Positions 14,821-20,641 of a stretch of DNA of 20,641 nucleotides are shown here, piece after piece. The first letter of the stretch is position 1, and the number at the start of each line of letters is the position of its first letter. Source of the stretch: CAZTKP01 sp964614215 (lineage in GTDB: Bacteria > UBP6 > UBA1177); contig CAZTKP010000035.1 in NCBI GenBank assembly GCA_964614215.1, forward strand, positions 1 to 20,641. Direction: 5' to 3'. A program made the position numbers and the translations under genes. The notes beneath the pieces were generated by a model. The model was not told where the DNA came from. It made no database searches and saw only the letters and a program-made list of their open reading frames with translations.

Positions 14821-15450
14821 ATGTTTACCGGAATAATTGAAAAAACGGCAGTTGTGCGGACAGTTCAAAGCAGCGGAAAGGAGCTTGAGCTAAGGCTTGA
14901 GAATCCTTTTGGAAATGAAGTGAAAACGGGAGATTCCATCGCGGTTGATGGTACTTGTCTGACTGTTGAGACGATTACTGATGCTGAGCTTAGCTTTTTT
15001 GTTTCCGCTGAAACTGTAAAGAAGTCTATTGTAAGTTCGTACAGGCCGGGAACTGTTGTGAATCTTGAGCGTGCAATGCGTGCTGACGGACGTTTTGATG
15101 GACATATCGTTGCGGGCCACGTTGATGCGACGGGCAGGATCGAAAAGATGAGCAGGGTTGCATCAGGTTTTGAGGTAACTATTAGTTTTGACAGCAGTTT
15201 TAAAGCAGCTGTCGTTGAGAAAGGAAGCGTAAGCATTAACGGTGTGAGTCTCACGGCCTTTGATGTGAAGGATGATAGATTTACTATTTCAATGATCCCT
15301 GAAACGCTTAAGAGAACGACTTTTCATTCTTTTCTGAAACAGGGAAGCGAAGTGAACATCGAATTTGATATTTTAGGGAAGTACGTCGCAAGAATTATGG
15401 AAAAAGGATCGAAGGACTCCAACCTTCAGTCACTGCTGGAGAAACTGTGA
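14821..15450 (+). CDS. ribE: riboflavin synthase, alpha subunit
   Basis: This 209-aa enzyme converts two 6,7-dimethyl-8-ribityllumazine molecules to riboflavin plus a pyrimidinedione, the last step of riboflavin synthesis. Two lumazine-binding domains are present. Domain 1 (1-97) begins with MFTGIIEK and holds DGTCLTV (43-49) and VNLERA (80-85). Domain 2 (98-190) has GHVDATG (99-105), INGVSLT (139-145) and DILGKYVAR (183-191). The start is ATG 14821, after GGAG (14811-14814); a GTG at 14818 is in frame but the family start is MFTG. It stands alone without ribBA, ribD or ribH nearby, so riboflavin genes are scattered in this genome. The stop overlaps the next start (TGATG). Confidence 0.96.
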   Translation: MFTGIIEKTAVVRTVQSSGKELELRLENPFGNEVKTGDSIAVDGTCLTVETITDAELSFFVSAETVKKSIVSSYRPGTVVNLERAMRADGRFDGHIVAGHVDATGRIEKMSRVASGFEVTISFDSSFKAAVVEKGSVSINGVSLTAFDVKDDRFTISMIPETLKRTTFHSFLKQGSEVNIEFDILGKYVARIMEKGSKDSNLQSLLEKL

Positions 15451-16424
15451 TGATATGGCTTGAATTTTCAATCTATTTCGTGCTGATAATAATCCTCGGC
15501 TGGAGACTTTCCGTCATGGCCGATAAACTGAGCGATGCAAAAAATCTGGGAAAAGGGGCCGTGGGTTTCATTCTTCTAGGTTTTGCGACCAGTCTTCCGG
15601 AGCTTATCACCACACTTACTTCTGTACTTTATCTTGACAACAGTTCGCTTGGCGCAGGGAACATTATAGGGTCTAACAATGCGAATATGTTCATACTTTT
15701 CATATCCCTGATGACCGTTACAACGCTTATGAGAGGTCAGAGAGTTGACAGGGAAAGTCTTGTTTCCGTTGCGATTTTCTTTATCACGATGGGCATTTTT
15801 CTCATCGGTGTCTCACTTGGCGGCAGTCCTCAGATATTCGGCATATCTCCCTACGGCTATCTGATCCTCGGAATGTTCTTTCTGAGTATTATGGCACTTA
15901 AGAAGGAAGGCAGTGACAATAAGAAGGAGGATGCCGACAGCACCGAACTTCAGAATGAAAAGCTGGGATTTGTGTTCTACACGGTTCTCGTGGTTGTTGT
16001 GGGCGGTCTTGTGGCGGTAAGTTATAATCTTTCCGTTGTCGTCGACAATATTGCACAGATCTATAAGTGGAACTCTACCTCTGTCGGTGCCTTGTTCCTT
16101 GCCTGGGCTACGAGCCTGCCTGAACTTGTTGTGACTATTACGGCAATGGCGATTGGAGCTGCGGAAATGGGTATAGGAAACATCCTGGGAAGCAACATTT
16201 TCAATCTCATGGTTCTTGCACTTGCCGACATTTTTTCAGGCAGGGACTCAAAGGTCTTTGACAGTGATGAAAAACTGCTGTTCCTGTCGGCAATTCTTAT
16301 AATTATGACAGGGGCTCTTTCCTATATGCTGTCAACGAGAAACAACAAAAAAATATTTGGGATAACAGTGCTTCCTGCTATAATGATCGTGCTTTATATA
16401 GCAGGGATGATATTTTCATTTTAA
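15450..16424 (+). CDS. Na+/Ca2+ exchanger-family (CaCA) membrane transporter
   Basis: The protein is 324 aa with about ten membrane segments, arranged as two inverted halves joined by a charged loop (KKEGSDNKKEDADSTELQ, about 151-168). Both alpha repeats are complete: GFATSLPEL (44-52) with GNIIGSNNANM (70-80), and AWATSLPEL (218-226) with GNILGSNIFN (243-252). The acidic residues and Asn/Ser that bind cations are in place. The length and pattern fit bacterial YrbG-type exchangers, which probably swap Ca2+ for Na+ or H+ across the inner membrane. Ion specificity cannot be read from sequence. ATG 15450 overlaps the ribE stop by one base, with GGAG (15438-15441) 8 nt before. Confidence 0.92.
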   Translation: MIWLEFSIYFVLIIILGWRLSVMADKLSDAKNLGKGAVGFILLGFATSLPELITTLTSVLYLDNSSLGAGNIIGSNNANMFILFISLMTVTTLMRGQRVDRESLVSVAIFFITMGIFLIGVSLGGSPQIFGISPYGYLILGMFFLSIMALKKEGSDNKKEDADSTELQNEKLGFVFYTVLVVVVGGLVAVSYNLSVVVDNIAQIYKWNSTSVGALFLAWATSLPELVVTITAMAIGAAEMGIGNILGSNIFNLMVLALADIFSGRDSKVFDSDEKLLFLSAILIIMTGALSYMLSTRNNKKIFGITVLPAIMIVLYIAGMIFSF

Positions 16425-16443
16425 CTTGTGATCAGGGGGCGTT

Positions 16444-16821
16444 ATGAAGCTTGCCAGAAAAATTACACTTCTTTTGCTGATAACACTACTTATTGTTATA
16501 GTCGGGTATTTTTTCAATGTTAACAACGATGTGATTGACCTGGATTTTGTTTTTCACAAGTTCGTAGATGTCAAGATCGGAACTGTTGTGGTCTTTTCTT
16601 TTGTTGCAGGATTCCTTTTTTCTATTCTGTTCATGATCTTCGAGTTCATAAGTATGAGCGGAAGGGAGTTTAAGCTCAAACGCCAGAATAAGAAGCTCAG
16701 AAAGGAGCTTGCAAGACTTAAAAAAGAATATGAGCCTGAAGAAGAGGTCGCGGATGAGCCGAAGATGCTGCCTGAACCTAAGGATAATGAAACAGAAGAG
16801 CAGTCGGAAGAGGAGGATTAG
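16444..16821 (+). CDS. LapA-like (DUF1049) inner-membrane protein
   Basis: The protein is 125 aa. It has two membrane helices (about 7-24 and 44-68) with a short loop containing FNVNNDVIDLDFVFHKF. A basic coiled-coil-like segment follows (REFKLKRQNKKLRKELARLKKEY, about 74-96), then a very acidic tail. This is the layout of the lipopolysaccharide assembly protein A domain family, in which E. coli LapA works with LapB on LPS assembly. No LapB-like TPR protein is visible next to it, and many bacteria carry this domain with no known role. Start ATG 16444 follows the GGGGG run at about 16435-16439. The next gene begins directly after its stop. Confidence 0.8.
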   Translation: MKLARKITLLLLITLLIVIVGYFFNVNNDVIDLDFVFHKFVDVKIGTVVVFSFVAGFLFSILFMIFEFISMSGREFKLKRQNKKLRKELARLKKEYEPEEEVADEPKMLPEPKDNETEEQSEEED

Positions 16822-17943
16822 ATGAAAAGAACACTAAAATTGGCTCTTTTTGCAGTGTTTGCGCTATTTCTTCTCACTTGCGGAGAAGACGAAAATGACG
16901 ATAAGTACCAGTATAACATGTTTAATTTTCTCACACTTTACCTTGAAACTCTGTGTGAAAGTGCAGCGACCTGTACATCCGGATTTGTTGATACGGCAAA
17001 CGCGGATTACTGCCCGAACATTATTCTTAACTATCCTGAACCCTTTGAGGCTTTTCACAAGGGTGAGAATATTATTTTCAGACATAAGTACGAGATAATG
17101 ATAAGTGCGGAAAGGATGGACTTCATAAAAGTCGATATGGATCAGGCGGAGATCTGTCTGGACCTTATTAAGGAAATGTCTCCGTGTAATCCCTTTGATG
17201 TTCAGCTTCTTGACATTCCTGAATGTGCAACGATCTTTTCCGGTACAAAGTATATCAAACAGGACTGTTATCAGGATGAGGAGTGTTTTAACGGCTGGTG
17301 TGACAGATCGGGTGATCAGTGTCCTGGAAGCTGCGTTGAGTACAAGCAGCCGGATCAGGACTGCAACTCTTCTCTTGATAAATGTCTGCCCGGATATACA
17401 TGCAGATCTTCGGGATGCTCAAAATCAAGTGACGGACAGGCAGGAGATCCGTGCACGAGTGATGATGACTGCAGCAGTTTTCTGTTCTGCAGAAAAACTG
17501 GAGACAACTATACAGGCAACTGTTTCAAGAAAAAAGGAGAAAACGAACCCTGCCTTGAGGAAAAGGAGTGCATTGAGGGCCTTGACTGTGTCAGTAATTT
17601 ATGTACCAGCGCAAGGGTTGGTAACGAGGTCGGTGCAAAATGCGGAATAGAAGAGGCGGCAACGGAAGAAGAAGAGCCTGTTGAATATACCTGTAATATT
17701 TTCAGTAAACTTGAGTGCGGTCCCCAGAACACATGTCAGAGACTGGCAAACCAGCCCAACTATCCATGCGTTTCGATGTGTGACACATCCCTCTACTGCG
17801 ATCAGAATCTGGGAGTCTGTCAGTATCAGGGTGACATCGGAAGACCGTGCAGTGTAAATGAGCAGTGTACAACAATGTACTGTCTCAACGGAGTCTGTGT
17901 TGTTCCTGAATGTCTGGATCCTGTCGAAGTTGAAGAAGAGTAG
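16822..17943 (+). CDS. Cys-rich lipoprotein of unknown function
   Basis: The protein is 373 aa. The signal MKRTLKLALFAVFALFLLTC gives acylated Cys20. Residues about 30-145 form a domain with a few Cys. From about 147 to the end the protein is full of short Cys-rich units: DCYQDEECFNGWCD, CTSDDDCSSFLFC, CLEEKECIEGLDC and CSVNEQCTTMYCLNGVC. These are like the disulfide-rich repeats found in myxobacterial-type surface lipoproteins (the pattern resembles dickkopf/EGF-like scanning units). About 30 Cys suggest extensive disulfide formation in the periplasm or on the surface. Start signal AGGAGG (16811-16816) overlaps the end of the LapA-like gene. The next gene, a thioredoxin-fold lipoprotein, overlaps its 3' end, which may reflect a need for disulfide handling. 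Confidence 0.85.
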   Translation: MKRTLKLALFAVFALFLLTCGEDENDDKYQYNMFNFLTLYLETLCESAATCTSGFVDTANADYCPNIILNYPEPFEAFHKGENIIFRHKYEIMISAERMDFIKVDMDQAEICLDLIKEMSPCNPFDVQLLDIPECATIFSGTKYIKQDCYQDEECFNGWCDRSGDQCPGSCVEYKQPDQDCNSSLDKCLPGYTCRSSGCSKSSDGQAGDPCTSDDDCSSFLFCRKTGDNYTGNCFKKKGENEPCLEEKECIEGLDCVSNLCTSARVGNEVGAKCGIEEAATEEEEPVEYTCNIFSKLECGPQNTCQRLANQPNYPCVSMCDTSLYCDQNLGVCQYQGDIGRPCSVNEQCTTMYCLNGVCVVPECLDPVEVEEE

Positions 17944-18466
17944 CTTTCTGCTGATCTTTCTGCAGATCTTTTTTCTGCAGTCATGCTCTACACCTCCTGT
18001 AAAAGAAGAACCACTGGAAAAAAAACCTGTAGAAAAGACTGTACAGAAAGTGGAAGTTAAAAAGGAGCCGCCGCCACCCACCCTTGAAGATCTTTCAATT
18101 GTAAAAGCTGATGACGGAAGACCGTATCAGATAAGTAAAATTTGTGGAGAACTCCCTGTTTTTGTTGAGGTTTCTGCTTCATGGTGTGAGGCGTGCAGGG
18201 AGCTTTATCCGACAACTGAAAAGCTTAGAAAAATGTTTGAAGGCAAGGTGTGTTTTCTTAGAATAATGATAGACGAAAAGCCTTTTGAAGGTGATACTGA
18301 AGTTCAGGTAGTTTATCCTGTTTCTTCTCCTGAGGTCCTTAACTTCGGACGGACGGAGGCGCTTCCCAGAGTTGTTGTTCTAAATAAAGATGAAAAGGAA
18401 CCGCGCGCGGACCTTACAGGGAAATACCCCTTTCTTTATTATTACGGAATTCTGTCCGAGCTCTAG
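17930..18466 (+). CDS. thioredoxin-fold lipoprotein (TlpA/DsbD-C-like), TTG start
   Basis: The protein is 178 aa if started at TTG 17930, which gives an ideal lipoprotein signal MKKSSFLLIFLQIFFLQSC (Cys19). An ATG at 17858 is in frame, but it would put a 24-residue non-signal stretch in front, and it lies deep inside the upstream gene. A Pro/Lys/Glu linker (about 22-50) leads to a thioredoxin-like domain: FVEVSASWCEACRELYP with the active-site pair Cys86/Cys89, and cis-Pro146 in EALPRVVV. It probably acts as a periplasmic thiol-disulfide reductant or isomerase. Its substrate could be the Cys-rich lipoprotein encoded just upstream, which it overlaps by 14 nt. The Shine-Dalgarno is weak, so translation likely depends on coupling. 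Confidence 0.82.
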   Translation: MKKSSFLLIFLQIFFLQSCSTPPVKEEPLEKKPVEKTVQKVEVKKEPPPPTLEDLSIVKADDGRPYQISKICGELPVFVEVSASWCEACRELYPTTEKLRKMFEGKVCFLRIMIDEKPFEGDTEVQVVYPVSSPEVLNFGRTEALPRVVVLNKDEKEPRADLTGKYPFLYYYGILSEL

Positions 18467-20031
18467 TTTTCCAGAGTCGTTTCAATGATCTTTATCTCTT
18501 CGGGACTAAGTTTAAAAAGCTGAAAGAAGAACTTGTCAAGCTGATGCATCTTAGTTTTCACCATCTCTCTGATCTTGCTGTCAGCAGGGTCTTTAAGAGT
18601 GAGATGAGAGTTGAGCTCCCGTATTTCGCTCACTGAACCTGAAATTATTTTCTGAATATTGCGTGAACAGATGTAGAACGGAATGATGCTGAAGTTCTTT
18701 TTAAGGAACTTGTTGTGATGAGGGAACTTTATTCTGTAATAGTACTCAATGATCTTTGAGTTGAAGTATCCTTCTGCAAAGAAAAGGTCGATGTCGTCAG
18801 TTCTCGGTGTTATCGAGGCCACATCGTTAAGAAAGTATAGCCCGGAATTGTCAAAAGCTACGACAGGCTTTACGGAATGGTATCTCAGAAGAAGTTTTTC
18901 TCTCTCAAAATTTTCAGCGGGAGGGATCTGAAAAAAGACATCTTTGTCCGGAACTATCCAGTTCTTTATGGGGGTCGAGGAGTAGGGCACGATCTCCTTT
19001 GATCTTATGAACGGTTTGAACCTTTTACTTTTTCGCAGAGCCTCTATCTGCGGGGTTGCACCTCCGTTCTTGAACATTCCTATGAAGAACTTGAAACATT
19101 CTCCGCTCGTACTGTCTGCGCGTTCCTCTATTTTTCTGAGGATCAGTATCTGTTCGTGTTTTATTGTTTCATCAAAGGTCAGAAGGTTGTTAAACCTCAG
19201 ATTTTTCTTGTTGACCTTAAGAGTTCTGTCCTCGATGTGATCTTTGATAACGATGTTCTCGCTCTGAAGATAGAGAGCCTCGTTCTTTTTTGCCATTTTA
19301 AGGAACAGATGCTTTCTGTATCTGTTTATCTCGGAAGCTGTGAAGTATCTGTAAAGCGCTTTTTTATTCTGTTTAGTAAGAGGACTGGACAGAAAATTCT
19401 TCTTCGCAATAAGATAAAGCTCCCCGTTAGGCTTCAGAAGTTTTGAGATATTCTCTATAAAATTATTATCAGCAAAGCCGTAGTTGAGAGAATCATCGAA
19501 AATAATATCGAAAGAAAATGGTTTTAAAGTGTTACGGTCATCCTGAATAATATCGAACAGTGTTGACTGCAGAGAAATGGAAAAAGGCTTGTTTCTGGTT
19601 ATGGGATAGCTTTCGATGTTCGGAAACGGAGTTTCCATATCGGGTTTACCAAGGTAGGAAAAGTGCAGCTGATTCTTTTTCTCTATATCGTAGGGAATGA
19701 CCACAGTATCGGTGAGAAAGAGAAGCGAAGACCTGGGCGGAACTTTTGCAGACTCTATTTCATAAACTTTTGGAGAAGGCAGAGAAAGGATAAAGGAAAT
19801 ACTTAAAGATAGAACAAAGTCCCGTTTGAGCCTGTCCTCGAATTTCTTGTTAATGAACGAGAAGCTGTTCCTGTCTATCCCGGCAAGGGATAAACTGCTG
19901 GCACGTTTTGAACTGGTTGTAAGATAGAATCTGTTCAGAAGAAAGATGTGCGGGTTGGTGTCAAGATTATTTTCAAAAATAAAATTCTCAATATCATTGA
20001 ATAATTTAACTGCCTTTTTCCTTTTATCCAT
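18463..20031 (-). CDS. degenerate type IIG / TaqI-like DNA methylase protein (specificity domain kept)
   Basis: The protein is 522 aa. Residues about 174-214 (FDIIFDDSLNYGFADNNFI...LLKPNGELYLIAKKNFL) look like the motif IV-to-beta-strand part of Eco57I/TaqI-type N6-adenine methylases. The catalytic N-P-P-Y is replaced by D-D-S-L, and no G-x-G SAM-binding motif is visible in the N-terminal half. Residues about 315-460 match the TaqI-like target-recognition layout: GGATPQIEALRKSKRFKPFIRSKEIVPY, then KLLLRYHSVKPVVAFDNSGLYFLNDV and AEGYFNSKIIEYYYR. The end, MHQLDKFFFQLFKLSPEEIKIIE, is the typical last helix pair of type IIG enzymes. It probably binds DNA without methylating it. No ribosome-binding site is obvious at ATG 20031. 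It converges with the thioredoxin gene, and the two TAG stops overlap. Confidence 0.65.
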   Translation of the reverse strand: MDKRKKAVKLFNDIENFIFENNLDTNPHIFLLNRFYLTTSSKRASSLSLAGIDRNSFSFINKKFEDRLKRDFVLSLSISFILSLPSPKVYEIESAKVPPRSSLLFLTDTVVIPYDIEKKNQLHFSYLGKPDMETPFPNIESYPITRNKPFSISLQSTLFDIIQDDRNTLKPFSFDIIFDDSLNYGFADNNFIENISKLLKPNGELYLIAKKNFLSSPLTKQNKKALYRYFTASEINRYRKHLFLKMAKKNEALYLQSENIVIKDHIEDRTLKVNKKNLRFNNLLTFDETIKHEQILILRKIEERADSTSGECFKFFIGMFKNGGATPQIEALRKSKRFKPFIRSKEIVPYSSTPIKNWIVPDKDVFFQIPPAENFEREKLLLRYHSVKPVVAFDNSGLYFLNDVASITPRTDDIDLFFAEGYFNSKIIEYYYRIKFPHHNKFLKKNFSIIPFYICSRNIQKIISGSVSEIRELNSHLTLKDPADSKIREMVKTKMHQLDKFFFQLFKLSPEEIKIIETTLEN

Positions 20032-20091
20032 ATTTTATGCCCATTCCGAAGTTCGATAAATTATAGAAGCTTGAACCTAAAAAGCAAGAAA

Positions 20092-20121
20092 CAAAAAAAA
20101 ACGGGGAACAAGCCCCCGTTT
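20092..20121 (-). terminator. rho-independent terminator of the acidic DEV-repeat gene
   Basis: AAACGGGG (20099-20106) and CCCCGTTT (20114-20121) form a perfect 8-bp stem with a 7-nt loop. On the minus strand it is followed by a run of T (20092-20098). It lies 27 bp behind the stop of the gene at the right edge. Confidence 0.85.
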
Positions 20122-20147
20122 ATATTGATGGTATCTGGTATAAAACC

Positions 20148-20641
20148 TTATGCGTCTGAATCGTCAGCAACTGCTTCGTCAGTCATTTCATCAGCAACTT
20201 CGTCAGCAACTTCATCAGCTACTTCGTCAGCAACTTCGTCAGCTACTTCGTCAGTAACTTCATCTGTAACTTCATCAGCAACTTCAACTACGCAGTCCTC
20301 TTCAGGAACGTAATCAGGACATTCTTCTGCTCCGCCGGGACCATCGTAACCCCAACATGGAACTTCTGTGCCTGCTTCGTCGTAGCACTGACAGACATGC
20401 TGGAAACCTGCTTCTCCGTATTCAAGAACTGAGCCGTCTGTCTGAGTGTTGAAGTACTCAAGAAGTGCAGCTTCGTCCTCAGTCATGTTGTTCTTGAACA
20501 TCATCTTAAGATCTTCGCCGACTGATCCGTCAACGTTGTCATCAAGACATCCGTACATGTCGCCTACAGGAACGTCATATGTCTCACCGTCTTCTTCAAG
20601 CTCTTCTGTAGCTGAGATAGCGAGGTAGCAGTTCTTCCTTA
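20148..20641 (-). CDS. acidic protein with DEV/DEX tetrapeptide tail, 5' end outside window
   Basis: The frame stays open from the stop at 20148-20150 to the right edge of the window, reading RKNCYLAISATEELEEDG before the internal Met at 20558. So this is the C-terminal part of a larger protein and the internal ATG is not the start. The visible part has Cys-containing segments (FQHVCQCYDEAGTEVPCWGYDG). It ends in about ten tetrapeptides ADEV/TDEV and a DDSDA tail, encoded by 12-bp repeats with mixed codons. The pattern fits the Cys-bearing, low-complexity exported proteins of this genome, although here the acidic repeat is C-terminal. I do not recognise a family. A strong terminator follows. 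Confidence 0.8.
   Translation of the reverse strand, partial: RKNCYLAISATEELEEDGETYDVPVGDMYGCLDDNVDGSVGEDLKMMFKNNMTEDEAALLEYFNTQTDGSVLEYGEAGFQHVCQCYDEAGTEVPCWGYDGPGGAEECPDYVPEEDCVVEVADEVTDEVTDEVADEVADEVADEVADEVADEMTDEAVADDSDA

Overview
The window looks like a contig from an uncultured Gram-negative (diderm) bacterium. The evidence is a set of lipoproteins with lipoboxes, a LapA-like inner-membrane protein, and large Cys-rich surface lipoproteins carrying CGDG-type repeats of the kind first described in Myxococcus. A deltaproteobacterial or myxobacterium-like lineage is my best guess, but nothing here proves it. A run of 100 N (13726-13825) inside a repeated gene shows this is a draft or metagenome assembly.

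Left part (1-5615), all on the plus strand. maf (nucleotide pyrophosphatase) comes first. Next is a promoter-led operon nifS-nifU-mtaB, with overlapping genes, pairing Fe-S cluster assembly with an Fe-S tRNA-modifying enzyme. A second promoter-led operon follows: a small heat-shock-like (alpha-crystallin) protein, a small exported protein, an acidic/Lys-rich three-part protein and an 82-aa protein. The last three have no function I recognise. A promoter then drives tRNA-Val(TAC) and tRNA-Asp(GTC), at 5701-5873.

Accessory island (5874-9739). A gene-free stretch full of palindromes and short direct repeats precedes an A+T-rich two-gene operon. The first gene is a MazG-like NTP pyrophosphohydrolase. 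The second is a 733-aa fusion of a GIY-YIG nuclease, a DUF2075-type SF1-like helicase/ATPase and a LexA/S24-like self-cleaving peptidase. It reads as a candidate anti-phage system and is the most interesting item in the window. A 40-bp tandem repeat and a promoter-led four-helix-bundle (23S rRNA IVP-like) gene follow. That gene carries its own related 9-bp coding repeat.

Surface lipoprotein block (9743-14666, minus strand). One very large modular lipoprotein has Asp/Asn-Thr-Gly repeats, Cys-rich repeats broken by the assembly gap, and three copies of a ~1.09-kb EGF/CGDG/beta-domain module. A DUF1566-like lipoprotein lies downstream, and a rho-independent terminator closes the block.

Right part (14821-20641). 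A plus-strand gene series holds riboflavin synthase, a Na+/Ca2+-exchanger-like transporter, a LapA-like protein, a Cys-rich lipoprotein and a thioredoxin-fold lipoprotein with a TTG start. It converges with a minus-strand gene for a type IIG methylase-like protein that appears to have lost its catalytic motifs. The window ends with the 3' part of an acidic, DEV-repeat protein that runs off the right edge.
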